Shown one piece after another: positions 16,953 to 25,442 of a stretch of 64,000 nucleotides of DNA. The stretch covers positions 99,615-163,614 of the forward strand of contig CAYVFC010000001.1 of NCBI GenBank assembly GCA_964450715.1, written 5' to 3'. This stretch comes from CAYVFC01 sp964450715. Its GTDB lineage: Bacteria; Myxococcota_A; Polyangia; Polyangiales; JAFGIB01. The translations under genes and the position numbers were made by a program. The notes below the pieces were generated by a model. It saw only the letters and a list, made by a program, of their open reading frames with translations, made no database searches and was not told where the DNA came from. Within the stretch, counting starts at the first letter, position 1, and every line of letters begins with the position of its first letter.

Positions 16953-18197
16953 TTACTCCGCCAGTAACGACCGCGCGATCTGCGAGGTCTGGATCTCGTC
17001 GGTACCGGCGTAGATCTGTATGGCCTTGGCGTCGCGGCAGAGCTGCTCCACCCGGTACTCGGCCATATAGCCGTTGCCGCCCAGCAGCTGCACCGCTTCC
17101 AGGCAGACCTCCGTAGTGGCCTGGGCGCAGTAGAGCTTGCAGGCGCTGGCCTCGGCAAAGGATAGGCTCTTTCCCGCCGCCAGCAGACCCAGCTGGCGAA
17201 ACACGAGGTTCTGGATATTGGCGCGGGCCACTTCCATTTTGGCCAGCTTGAGCTGAACCAGCTGGAAGTCGCCGATGGGCCGGCCGAACTGCACGCGGGT
17301 CTTGGCATACTCAACACAAATATCGAGGCACTGCTCCACCATACCCAGGCACATGGCGGCCACGCTGGTGCGCTCGGCGGAGAAGGTGTCGCGAACCCCT
17401 CCGCGGTAGGACCGGTTCTCGTCTTCGCCCAGCAGCCGGTCCGCCTCGACCCGTACGTCTTCCAGAAACAGCTCCCCGGTGGGAGAGGAGTGCTGGCCCA
17501 TCTTGCGCAGGGGCTTGCTCTGGGTGAAGCCCTCCATCCCTCGGTCCAGGATGAAGCTCAGCACCCGACGTTCGCTGGCCGACTTGTCCTGTTCGAGCAG
17601 CTTGCAGATGAACACGGTGGTGTCGGCGTACGGCCCGTTGGTGATGAAGGTCTTGTTGCCGTTCAGGATGTACCCGCCCTTGCCGTCCCGGCGGGCGGTC
17701 GACTTCATTGCGCCGAAGGCGTCCGAGCCCGCCCCGGGCTCGGTGATCGCCCAGGCGCCGATCTTGTCCAAGGTCAACAAACCCAGCGCCCAGCGCTGCT
17801 TCTGTCGGGTGGTGCCCTTGGACAGGATGGTATTGGCGGCCAGCCCCATGCTCACCCCCATGGCGGTGATCATGCCGGGGCTGTAGCGGCAGATTTCGCG
17901 GACGAGCACCGCTTGCAGCGCGGCGGCGTCGGCCGCTGCCTGCCGCGCCTCGGCTTGCTCTTGCTCGCACTTCGCCTTCCTCTGTTCACCTGCTGGCGCC
18001 GCGTCGCGCTTGATCGCAGCCTTAAACCGCGCCCTTCCCAGCTCGTCGATGCCGAAGGTTTTTACGAGCTTCCTCAGCACCTCGTACGGTGGCGTGTCAC
18101 CGTGCTCCAGCTCGTCCAGCCTCGGTTTGATCTCTTCCTCGGCAAAGCGCCGGACCATCTGCCGAAAGGTTTCGTGTTGCTCGCTCCACTCGATCAT
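16953..18197 (-). CDS. Acyl-CoA dehydrogenase
   Basis: The 414-residue flavoprotein catalyses alpha,beta-oxidation of acyl-CoA. Family motifs: WAITEPGAGSDA with the FAD/substrate loop near residue 153, GNKTFITNGPYA, AAMCLGMVEQCLDICVEYAKTRVQFGRPIGDFQLVQ, and the C-terminal QLLGGNGYMAEYRVEQLCRDAKAIQIYAGT(D/E)EIQ. Residues about 58-95 contain an unusual Lys/Glu/Gln/Ala-rich insert (KRDAAPAGEQRKAKCEQEQA and on) between the first helices, absent from ordinary family members. The start ATG 18197 lies only 6 bp beyond a good -10 box, so the mRNA may be leaderless. First gene of the operon with thiolase and tetR. Confidence 0.9.
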   Translation of the reverse strand: MIEWSEQHETFRQMVRRFAEEEIKPRLDELEHGDTPPYEVLRKLVKTFGIDELGRARFKAAIKRDAAPAGEQRKAKCEQEQAEARQAAADAAALQAVLVREICRYSPGMITAMGVSMGLAANTILSKGTTRQKQRWALGLLTLDKIGAWAITEPGAGSDAFGAMKSTARRDGKGGYILNGNKTFITNGPYADTTVFICKLLEQDKSASERRVLSFILDRGMEGFTQSKPLRKMGQHSSPTGELFLEDVRVEADRLLGEDENRSYRGGVRDTFSAERTSVAAMCLGMVEQCLDICVEYAKTRVQFGRPIGDFQLVQLKLAKMEVARANIQNLVFRQLGLLAAGKSLSFAEASACKLYCAQATTEVCLEAVQLLGGNGYMAEYRVEQLCRDAKAIQIYAGTDEIQTSQIARSLLAE

Positions 18198-18203
18198 TTC
18201 TCG

Positions 18204-18237
18204 ACTTTACGGCGTAAAAAACAATCAGTCAAGACTG
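18204..18237 (-). promoter_or_regulatory. Promoter of acyl-CoA dehydrogenase operon with overlapping palindrome
   Basis: On the minus strand, -35 TTGACT (18232-18227), 17-bp spacer, -10 TAAAGT (18209-18204). The ATG at 18197 is 6 bp past the -10, which places the transcript start at or beside the start codon. A palindrome CAGTC-AA-GACTG (18226-18237) overlaps the -35 and differs from the CATACG operators, so it may bind a different repressor. Confidence 0.6.
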
Positions 18238-18572
18238 TTTTTATTTGTCGAGATCCGGGAATTTCAGGATCTGCCTGGATCCGTCCGTTTCGTATTCGGT
18301 CCACCGACAAGCGAGCAGCCCCTGGTTCAAAGGAGCGCTCCGATCGACAACCGCGCCGCGGGGTGCAAACCTGGGCGGGCAGGGGCAGCTCGGCGGCGGT
18401 CGCCGCGCTAAAGCGCGCGACGGCGGAGTTGAAGGCGGAATCGGGAGCGACGGCGACGCGGACCAAAGGTCGGCTAGAGGTTACCGGGGATATGAAAACG
18501 GAAGCGGAAACGAAGGGAAGAACCCGCGGTGTGCGCGCGGCGATCGCCCGCGCGAGAACAGGAGAGACGACA
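18238..18572. other. Intergenic stretch before lipoprotein gene
   Basis: 335 bp with coding-like composition but no supported gene. The frame of the following lipoprotein is open upstream across it, yet the signal peptide and ribosome binding site place the real start at 18573. Confidence 0.5.
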
Positions 18573-19871
18573 GTGGCTCGAACGAAAACCACGTGGATTG
18601 CTCTGGCCGCGCTGCTGGGCGCGGGGTGCGCCTCGGGCGGAGCGGCGCGGCCCACGCCCGCGGCCGCGGACTCGAGCGCGGCTTCAGGCGAGGGCGCGCA
18701 GCAGGAGGTGAGCGCGGGTGATGAGGCGAGCGAGGCCAAGAAGCGGAGGGAGAAGCTCGAGGCGCTGTTTCGTCAGGAGCTGCCCGAGCAAGCCGTGCAC
18801 GAGCTGAGCACTCCGAAGGGGGAGGTGCGGGCGCGGATGGAAGCCTCCTCGGCACCCACCGTCGCCGTGCAGGATGGGTTCGTTTCCATCAGCGCGCCCC
18901 TGGGGGAAGAGACCATTGAATGCTTCGTGTACCCGGAGAGCAAGGATCTAGCCGAGGTCATCCGGCTGATGGCGGAGGCCACGCTGAGCCAGGCCGCGCC
19001 CGAGCACGGGTGGATCGACGTGCGCGCCGATCAGTCGCAGGGTTGGCCCTACCTGCTGGCGCGGGCGCACTACCTGGTGGAGACGCCCCAGGGCAAGATG
19101 GTCGGCGACTACAAGATCGCGTCGTCGGTGCTCGGCGAGACCTCTGTCGTCTGCGTCTTCGATTCGCCCGGCAAATACCGGAGCTTCGAGCGGGTGGTTC
19201 GCGGCTTGCTCGCCTCCCTGGATACGGAACAGAACCGGGCGTTGGCTCGTCCGCAGCGCTCGACCATCACCCGCGCCCGGATGCAAGGGCGTATGGTCAC
19301 CCTCTCGCGCCGGGAATGGCGCCTGGAGAAGCGCAAGCGCACCATCACCAGCTCGCACTCCATGCTCGCTATCGGGGTGCAGGGAGCGCTGAGCAGTAGC
19401 GATCGCATGCGGGTCGAGACCTACCGCAAGGGTCGGCTCGAAAGCGCCAACTACGCCAAGGCGACGGCCGGCGAGTTCGACTACGATCTGGAGCTCGCCT
19501 ACCGAAAGGGCGCCTACGCGGTAACGGGCAAGCTACAGGAAAAGCCCTTCGAGGCGTCGTTCCGGGTCGCCGGCGGGCTGATGGACGACCTGCGCAGCGA
19601 TGCGGCAACCTGCGACGTTCACCACGGCAAGAAGCCCAGTGTCGAGCTGCTGAGCTATGAGCCGGACGCGGATCCCATGGCGCCCCTGCCGGCGCTGGTG
19701 GAAAAGTCGCCTGACCCTGATGCGCACCTGCGCGTGACCGTGGGCAAGCAGCAGGCGTTGCAGATGTCTGTTACGGTCGATGAGAGCTGCGATATCGTCA
19801 AGGGCGCGATGATGGCCGGCCAGGTTCCGATCGAGATCGAGCGGCTGTGGATCGAGAAGAACGACAAGTGA
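18573..19871 (+). CDS. Secreted lipoprotein of unknown function
   Basis: GTG 18573 (AGGAGA 8 bp upstream) gives 432 residues starting with a short basic n-region, a hydrophobic stretch and the lipobox GAGCASG, so it should be lipid-anchored after cleavage. An Ala/Ser/Glu-rich linker follows to about residue 60. The rest is a folded region with no family I recognise; it has four widely spaced Cys and many basic patches. The stop overlaps the GTG of the transglutaminase-like gene (GTGA), so the two are translationally coupled and may function together in the envelope. Confidence 0.75.
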   Translation: MARTKTTWIALAALLGAGCASGGAARPTPAAADSSAASGEGAQQEVSAGDEASEAKKRREKLEALFRQELPEQAVHELSTPKGEVRARMEASSAPTVAVQDGFVSISAPLGEETIECFVYPESKDLAEVIRLMAEATLSQAAPEHGWIDVRADQSQGWPYLLARAHYLVETPQGKMVGDYKIASSVLGETSVVCVFDSPGKYRSFERVVRGLLASLDTEQNRALARPQRSTITRARMQGRMVTLSRREWRLEKRKRTITSSHSMLAIGVQGALSSSDRMRVETYRKGRLESANYAKATAGEFDYDLELAYRKGAYAVTGKLQEKPFEASFRVAGGLMDDLRSDAATCDVHHGKKPSVELLSYEPDADPMAPLPALVEKSPDPDAHLRVTVGKQQALQMSVTVDESCDIVKGAMMAGQVPIEIERLWIEKNDK

Positions 19872-20842
19872 GCCAGCGTCTACCGTCGACCTCGCGCCCC
19901 GGACTACGCACTGCAGTCCCCAAGCCGTCGGCCCTGCTCTTGAGCGCCTGGGCCGCAACCGCCGCCTATTGCGCCGCGCCCGGCCTATCACCCGGGGCGG
20001 TGGAAGCAGCCTCTGCCCCGGAGGCTCGGCCTGCCCCGAGCGAGCCCGCGCCACCGAACGCGAGCGCCGCAACCGAGCCACCCGACCGCACGGGATCGGA
20101 GCAGCCGGCAACCAGCGGGACGCTTCCTTTTGACGCCGCCATGCCGCTGGGTACGGTAGAGCTGACCGGGGATGTGCACGCTCTGCTCGAGGGGCGGCCG
20201 GTGCGGTTCAAGGTGCGGGCCAGCGACCTACCCGCCTTGCGCGAGCGGCTGAGCGCCGCGCATCCCGAGGCCGAGGTGGACGGCGACGCCATCGCCATCG
20301 GTCGGGGCCGTCTGCCCGAGGCCATCCTCGAGCGGCACCGTCAGCCCAGTTTCCTGATCGACTTCGACCAGCAGGCGGTGGGGGAGGTCGCCGGTGGCCT
20401 GCCCGCGCCGGTCACCCCGGCCGGGCTGCGCGCCGGCGTCGCCGCTCACTTCGAGCGGGTTCAGTACGGCGGTTTCTGGCCGGCCTCGCGCGCCGCCAAG
20501 CGCCGGGTGGGTGATTGCAGCGAATACGCCGTGCTGACCGCGGCCCTGGCGCGCGCGAGCGCAACGCCCGCGCGCGTGGTCTTCGGATACGTGGTACAGA
20601 TCATCCGCTCGCGCGTCTTCGCCATCGGTCACGCCTGGGCCGAGGTCCACGATGGCGTCGATTGGCGGCGCATCGACGCCACCCCCTTCGGGGAGACGAA
20701 CCCCATCTATGTCATTTTGGGCGAGCTCGAAGACGAGGGCCCCGGTTTCGCCCTTACCATGTTCGGTCTGACGACCGTGCTGTTGAGCACCACCCTCGAG
20801 GTCGTCGATTCCGCGGATTCCGGGATGGACACCGGGAAATAG
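19868..20842 (+). CDS. Transglutaminase-like (papain-fold) exported protein
   Basis: GTG 19868 overlaps the stop of the preceding lipoprotein gene by 4 bp and gives 324 residues. A signal-like hydrophobic segment (ALLLSAWAATAAYCAAPG) is followed by a Pro/Ala-rich linker to about residue 90. The C-terminal half has the transglutaminase-core triad: Cys in VGDCSEYAVL, His in IGHAWAEVHDG and Asp in RRIDATP. Such domains act as cysteine proteases or amide-bond-forming enzymes on proteins or peptidoglycan. Another in-frame GTG at 19847 would lie inside the upstream gene. Confidence 0.8.
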   Translation: MSQRLPSTSRPGLRTAVPKPSALLLSAWAATAAYCAAPGLSPGAVEAASAPEARPAPSEPAPPNASAATEPPDRTGSEQPATSGTLPFDAAMPLGTVELTGDVHALLEGRPVRFKVRASDLPALRERLSAAHPEAEVDGDAIAIGRGRLPEAILERHRQPSFLIDFDQQAVGEVAGGLPAPVTPAGLRAGVAAHFERVQYGGFWPASRAAKRRVGDCSEYAVLTAALARASATPARVVFGYVVQIIRSRVFAIGHAWAEVHDGVDWRRIDATPFGETNPIYVILGELEDEGPGFALTMFGLTTVLLSTTLEVVDSADSGMDTGK

Positions 20843-20856
20843 GAGACGCTGCCTCC

Positions 20857-21588
20857 TCAGCGCCGGCCGCGGCCCGGGCGCGGGCCTCCTCTGCCCCTCT
20901 CGTCTTGCTGCATCTCGCGGTAGGCCTCGTACTGCTCGGGGCTGAGCACGCCCTGGATCTGCTCCTCGCCCTGGTCCCTCAGCTCGCGCGCTTTCTCGCG
21001 GGCAGCGGTCATCTCTTCCGCCGTCTTAGCGTTCCGCATGATCTCCTCGATCTGATCTCGCGCGGCCAGCATGACGGTGAGAAGGGTCTGGCGCTGGTCG
21101 GCCGTCACGCCGGCGGTTTCGCCCAACTCCAGCAGGCGCGCCTCCCGCCGCGAAATCCAGCGCTCGCGCCACTGTTCTCTGCGCTCGTCCTCCCGGCTCT
21201 GTTGCTGCTCCTGCACCACCGCCCGCAGCTTCTCCCGCAGCTCGGGCCGGTCAGCTTCCAACAGGCTCAGCACCGCGCTCTCCACCCGTGCGATCTCGTC
21301 GCTCGACACGGGCCGGCGGGGCCGCGGCAAGGTTCGCCGCTGTTCCGGTTCGCCGGCAGCTGGCGGCTCGGCCGCGGCCGGCGCGCGCGATACCGTCGCC
21401 GCCGATTCTTCCGGCAGCGGGTAGTCCGGATCTTCGTCGTCGTAGATCGCCCCGGGCCCGCGCAGCTCCGTTCGCAGGCTCTCGACCTTCGCTCGAAGCT
21501 CTTCGATGCTCCGGCCCTGCGCGTACACCTGCCAGCCGAGCACCCCGATCACCAGCGCCACCAGCACCCACGCGATACGCTGTCCCAT
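20857..21588 (-). CDS. Membrane-anchored coiled-coil protein, Spy/CpxP-like composition
   Basis: ATG 21588 gives 243 residues: one N-terminal membrane segment (AWVLVALVIGVLGWQVYA), a short coiled coil (SIEELRAKVESLRTEL) and an acidic/Pro linker. A long charged helical region follows with ..LLELGETAGVTADQRQTLLTVM.. and GVLSPEQYEAYREMQQD. The pattern of 'L-x-L-T/S-xEQ' helices and final Arg/Gly-rich tail resembles the heavy-metal-resistance / Spy-like periplasmic chaperone group, but no LTxxQ pair is diagnostic. It converges with the transglutaminase-like gene (14-bp gap). Homologues are often annotated as hypothetical. Confidence 0.65.
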   Translation of the reverse strand: MGQRIAWVLVALVIGVLGWQVYAQGRSIEELRAKVESLRTELRGPGAIYDDEDPDYPLPEESAATVSRAPAAAEPPAAGEPEQRRTLPRPRRPVSSDEIARVESAVLSLLEADRPELREKLRAVVQEQQQSREDERREQWRERWISRREARLLELGETAGVTADQRQTLLTVMLAARDQIEEIMRNAKTAEEMTAAREKARELRDQGEEQIQGVLSPEQYEAYREMQQDERGRGGPRPGRGRR

Positions 21589-21750
21589 GCGACCGATAAT
21601 AGACGGGAACCGCGCCGCCGTACAACGGTAAAACCTGGCTCCGGCCAAAGCCCGAGCCCCTTCCGTCATAGCGATTCCCCCGCGCCCCGGTAAGATCCGG
21701 AACCGAGCCGGGTTTGCTCGGTTTATTGTCCGCGCATGTTCGAGATGTGC

Positions 21751-21935
21751 TCTAGACTCGAGTTTGGCGGTTTTTCCTGCTGCGAGCGGTCCAAAACGCG
21801 CCTAGCTGCGTCAGGCGAGCCGTTTTTATGCTCGACGTAGCTCTACTACGCCTGCGCAAAAACGGCTCGCCTTCCTTGCTATCCGCGTTTTGTCCTCGCT
21901 CTCACTACGCAAAAACCGCCAAACTCGAGTCTAGA
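21751..21935. repeat. Fold-back element D, 25-bp perfect terminal inverted repeats
   Basis: Arm 21751-21775 (TCTAGACTCGAGTTTGGCGG...) is the exact reverse complement of 21911-21935. Nested inside are CAAAACGCG against CGCGTTTTG, and GGCGAGCCGTTTTT against AAAAACGGCTCGCC around a centre reading GCTCGACGTAGCTCTACTAC. The whole 185 bp can fold into one long stem. It is not next to a stop codon. Confidence 0.85.
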
Positions 21936-22265
21936 GAACCGAACCGCTTAAATCCTGCGGGGTGACTCGGCATCGGCGCGGGCGGGCCGGCGCGCGCTAG
22001 CCGAAACACGCCGCACGTTTTAGCGGATCGCCTCTCTAGAAGTGGTTTCAAAACCCATCCCGTCGTCTTTCGGGCGGGGCGGCCCCATCTGCGGCGTTGC
22101 GCCTCCTCGAAATAACACCGTTTTTTCTTTGTCTTTTCTAGCGCTAATGGGGATCTTCCCGAAAAACGGGAGTTACGGCTGTTCCGGCCTCGCGACCGCG
22201 GTATAAACGAGCCGGCCGGGATCGAAATCCCGTTCACCATCGCCAAGAGGAAAGGGCGTCCGGAA
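21936..22265. other. Intergenic stretch with truncated fold-back core
   Basis: Bases 22060-22120 (CGTCGTCTTTCGGGCGGGGC through CTCCTCGAAATA) match the left half of the cores of elements A (24235) and B (37334). Its right half and a matching arm are not seen, so this is a decayed copy. The rest is the upstream region of the methyltransferase gene, with no further feature seen. Confidence 0.6.
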
Positions 22266-22994
22266 ATGAAACGCGATGACTCCAATACCTGGCTATCGGG
22301 TCCCGAGCAGGCCAGCGACTACGTAAGCACAGCCGATATCATCGTCGTCGAGCGGCGCAGGACGCTTGCGCTACTGGGTGACATCTTCGGCTATCACTTC
22401 GGCGAGATGACGGGGCTGCGGGTTTTGGATCTGGGAGGCGGCGACGGCTTCATTACCGAGGCGATAAAGCGGAGGTTTCCGGACAACGAGTATATTCTGC
22501 TTGACGGCTCGGCCGACATGCTGGAGATGGCCAGGCGGCGTCTCGAGGGCACGAGCGTCACCTTCATTCAGCAGAGCTTCGAGCAGTACGTCGAAACTCC
22601 TCCGAGGGAACAGCGCTACGACTGCATCTATTCGTCCAATGCGATCCACCACCTGGACTTCAACGGCAAGTCGCTGGTCTACTCCAAGGTGCTTCGCGAG
22701 CTCGATTTCGGCGGCCTGTTCTTGAACATAGACGTCGTGCTGTCGGCCACGCGGGGGAGCGAGCGATGGCAGCAGAACATGTGGCGGGACTGGATCAACG
22801 AGAACTTGCGAGGGAAGGGCAGGGAGGACGAGGTGGGGAAATACGACGACCTACCCCAGGTGGCCAGACGCAAGCCGGAAAACAAGCCCAGCAAGCTGGT
22901 CGATCAGCTCTGGTTGCTCGAACGGATCGGCTTCCGGGACGTCGACTGTTTCTACAAGTACGGCATGTTCGCCCTGTTCGGCGGCACCAAGTAA
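22266..22994 (+). CDS. Class I SAM-dependent methyltransferase
   Basis: The 242-residue protein has the SAM-binding motif I VLDLGGGDGFITEAI near residue 48. An acidic motif II follows in YILLDGSADMLEMARRRL, then a motif IV-like stretch YDCIYSSNAIHHLDF, as in UbiE/Coq5-type methyltransferases. The tail (ENKPSKLVDQLWLLERIGFRDVDCFYKYGMFALFGGTK) is the usual methyltransf_25/23 ending. Substrate is not evident. The Old Yellow Enzyme gene follows 102 bp later on the same strand. Confidence 0.85.
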   Translation: MKRDDSNTWLSGPEQASDYVSTADIIVVERRRTLALLGDIFGYHFGEMTGLRVLDLGGGDGFITEAIKRRFPDNEYILLDGSADMLEMARRRLEGTSVTFIQQSFEQYVETPPREQRYDCIYSSNAIHHLDFNGKSLVYSKVLRELDFGGLFLNIDVVLSATRGSERWQQNMWRDWINENLRGKGREDEVGKYDDLPQVARRKPENKPSKLVDQLWLLERIGFRDVDCFYKYGMFALFGGTK

Positions 22995-23096
22995 TGCGCC
23001 GTGACCGAGAGGCGGCGCCGATTTCCCCGTACCGACCTTGCATTTTCCGGGTGCGGCTCCACTATCGAGTCGGCAACCCGATACGAGGTGAAAGAG

Positions 23097-24245
23097 ATGT
23101 CGATCCTGTTTGAACCGACGAGCATCAAGGGCCTGCGCCTGAAGAATCGATTCGTGCGCTCGGCCACCTTCGAGGGATTGGGGGACTGCCAGGGGCGTCC
23201 CACCGACGCGCTCGGGAAGCTCTACCTCGAGCTCGCCGAGGGAGAGATCGGGCTTATCGTCACCAGCGCCGCCTTCGTGGACCGGTACCGCGATCTGCCC
23301 GACGTGCCCGAGATGCCCTATCCGACCGCGATGGACGAGGACCGCTATGTGGCCGACTGGCGTCCTATCGTGGAGCGGGTTCACCAGAGGGGCGCGGCGA
23401 TAGCCATGCAGATCGTGCACCCCGGGCGGCTCGACGTGCCGGCGCTCCGCGGAGGGCCGGCCATCGCTCCCTCGGCCGTGGGCACGCCCGGGGGCAAGAT
23501 CGCTCCCCGCGCCATGGAGCTGGAGGAGATCGAGCCGATGGTCGAGAGGTTCGCGCAAGCGTGCCGCCGGGTGAAGGAGGCGGGTTTTGACGCGGTACAG
23601 CTGCACGGCGGGCACGGCTATCTGATCAGCAATTTTATCTCGCCCTTCCTGAACCGGAGGGAAGATGCCTACGGAGGCAGCACGGAAAACCGCGCGCGCT
23701 TCGTGGTGCAGATCGTGCGCCGGGCGCGCGAGCTGGTGGGCGAGTCCTATCCCATCCTGATCAAGATGAACTGCGAGGATTTCGTACCCGGCGGTCTGGA
23801 GGTAGAAGAGGCGGCTCAGGTGGCCCGCATCATCGCCCAGGCGGGCATCGACGCCATCGAGGTTACCGGCAGCATCCGTCCCGAGGGCAGCATGTCTCCC
23901 AGCGCCAAGGGCATCAATCGACCGGACAAGGAGGCCTACTTCCGGACGCACGCCACGGTACTGAAAAACGCGCTGGATATCCCGATCATACTGGTGGGCG
24001 GCCTGCGAACGCCGTCGGTGATGGAGGGCGTGCTGGAGCAGGGCGTCGCCGATGTCGTCTCTCTCTGTAGGCCCTTCATCCGCGAGCCTCGGCTGGTCTC
24101 GCGCTGGCAAGCGAAAGACCTCTCCAAGGCTACCTGCATCTCCTGCGGTCAATGCTCGGAGAACGTCTTTGTCCGTCCCTTGCGCTGCTACGTGGAGGAG
24201 AAGCTGAAGGAGAAAGCGGCGCGCGAGGGGGAAGAGGGTGTTTAA
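23097..24245 (+). CDS. NADH:flavin oxidoreductase, Old Yellow Enzyme family
   Basis: ATG 23097 with GAGGTGAAAG just upstream gives a 382-residue single-domain OYE-type TIM barrel that reduces activated C=C bonds with FMN. Motifs: LKNRFVRSATFEG at the N-terminus, MQIVHPGR, the active-site QLHGGHGYLISNFISP with NRREDAYGGSTENRARF, and a C-terminal CISCGQCSE with further Cys. The last feature recalls the Fe-S Cys cluster of 2,4-dienoyl-CoA reductase-type OYEs, although the usual four-Cys set is not complete. The TAA stop lies in the arm of fold-back element A. Confidence 0.88.
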   Translation: MSILFEPTSIKGLRLKNRFVRSATFEGLGDCQGRPTDALGKLYLELAEGEIGLIVTSAAFVDRYRDLPDVPEMPYPTAMDEDRYVADWRPIVERVHQRGAAIAMQIVHPGRLDVPALRGGPAIAPSAVGTPGGKIAPRAMELEEIEPMVERFAQACRRVKEAGFDAVQLHGGHGYLISNFISPFLNRREDAYGGSTENRARFVVQIVRRARELVGESYPILIKMNCEDFVPGGLEVEEAAQVARIIAQAGIDAIEVTGSIRPEGSMSPSAKGINRPDKEAYFRTHATVLKNALDIPIILVGGLRTPSVMEGVLEQGVADVVSLCRPFIREPRLVSRWQAKDLSKATCISCGQCSENVFVRPLRCYVEEKLKEKAAREGEEGV

Positions 24246-24391
24246 AAAGCGCCTCCTGTCGTCTTTCGGGCGGAACGGCCCAATCTGCGGCGTTGCTCCT
24301 CCTCGAAATAGCGCCGCTATTGCTCGTCGTCGCGCCTTGCATCTCGGGCCGTCGCGCTCCGAAATACTCGGTCGGCGCTTTTAGACACCCT
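24235..24391. repeat. Fold-back element A with inverted arms running over a stop codon
   Basis: Left arm 24235-24253 (AGGGTGTTTAAAAAGCGCC) pairs with right arm 24374-24391 apart from one mismatch and one missing base. The left arm includes the TAA stop of the OYE gene (24243-24245). The core (CGTCTTTCGGGCGGAACGGC ... CGTCGTCGCGCCTTGCATC ... GGGCCGTCGCGCTCCGAAA) is shared with element B at 37334, although their arms are unrelated. The 235 bp from 24392 to the next gene hold nothing else I recognise. Confidence 0.85.
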
Positions 24392-24626
24392 CTAAGATAT
24401 TCATCCAAGCCGGACATCCCTGTCGGGGCTGTGCCAGAGTGTGCCGCGACCGTGGGCCGAGAGCGCCTGGGGCTTGCCGCGGCCGGGCGGGAACCGGCGG
24501 AAAAGACGGAGGTATCGCCCGAAGGTCCGGATCGCGGCCGTGGCATACGGATTGCTTGATGTACTAGAGAGGGCCCGTGCCGGGTAGGGCCGAAAACCGC
24601 CCTTCAATCATCATCAGGTAGAGACC

Positions 24627-25424
24627 ATGCCGGACAAAGACTCCAGACCCAAACCGCTCAACGCCCGGCCCGAGGCCGGATATCCGCGACTTGTCGACCA
24701 CCGATACGAGCGTCGGAGTTTTCTCAAGAAGATCCTGCTGTCCGTGGGGGTTCTGTCGATAGGAGGCGGCAAGAGCCTGCTGGTCGGATGCGCTGAGAGC
24801 CACGCCCCCCGGCCGGCAAACGACAACCATCTGTACACTGCCGGTGCCGGCGGTTCGTTCGAACCGCCGCTCAACCTGGGCGGCCGAGGGCCGGAGCCGC
24901 AGTACCCCGATCCATACGACCCCCCACCCGCGAGCGACGCCGGTGTGGACGCACGGCGGCTGGGGCAAACCGACGCCGGCCCGGCCGATGCCGGCCGCGA
25001 CGCCGCGCCGCCCAAGGTCGACCCGGAATGGCCCCTGGCAGGGGAAATGGTCGAGCCCGAGTTCCATGCCGTGAGGCTGCCCGCTGAGGGATTTCGCTAC
25101 CTCTATCTCGGCATGGACGGCGAGCTCAAATTCGGGATCTCCTTCATCACCTATGACGCCGGGCTCGCGGATTTCTACCGGAGGATCGGCGAAGATCCGG
25201 CCGCCGAGAGCGAGCTGTTCACCCTCGTCAACCGGCTTCTCTACGAATATACCTGTGATACCCTGGACGTCGGCCGGGTAGAGGTCGACCTCGTACCGCT
25301 TCTGGAGGAGTACTACCGCGAGCAAACCGGCGTGCAGGGCGCTACCATCGAGATCGCCAGCCTGGAGGTCGATTCCTGCCGGTTCATGCCGATGGGCGGC
25401 GGACTGCCCGCGCCCGACTACTGA
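24627..25424 (+). CDS. Tat-type lipoprotein paired with a radical SAM enzyme
   Basis: The 265-residue protein has a twin-arginine-like signal (YERRSFLKK at residues 27-35), a hydrophobic stretch and a lipobox LLVGC with Cys55. An Asp-Ala-Gly-rich, low-complexity linker (about 56-135) leads to a C-terminal domain of about 130 residues with two Cys and an RFMPMGGGLPAPDY ending. No family is recognised. The radical SAM/SPASM gene follows after 18 bp, so this protein is the best candidate for its substrate or partner. Tat export suggests folding or modification before secretion, which would fit cytoplasmic modification by the neighbour. Confidence 0.7.
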   Translation: MPDKDSRPKPLNARPEAGYPRLVDHRYERRSFLKKILLSVGVLSIGGGKSLLVGCAESHAPRPANDNHLYTAGAGGSFEPPLNLGGRGPEPQYPDPYDPPPASDAGVDARRLGQTDAGPADAGRDAAPPKVDPEWPLAGEMVEPEFHAVRLPAEGFRYLYLGMDGELKFGISFITYDAGLADFYRRIGEDPAAESELFTLVNRLLYEYTCDTLDVGRVEVDLVPLLEEYYREQTGVQGATIEIASLEVDSCRFMPMGGGLPAPDY

Positions 25425-25442
25425 TCGGAGCTGGGCCCGGCA

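Noticed and set aside
17490..18572. N-terminal extension of the lipoprotein at 18573
   Set aside because: The upstream part is antisense to the acyl-CoA dehydrogenase and the signal peptide starts at 18573.
5784..22055. Shared TTGAAACCACTTC at 5786 and, inverted, near 22041
   Set aside because: A 13-base match is expected many times by chance in 64 kb.
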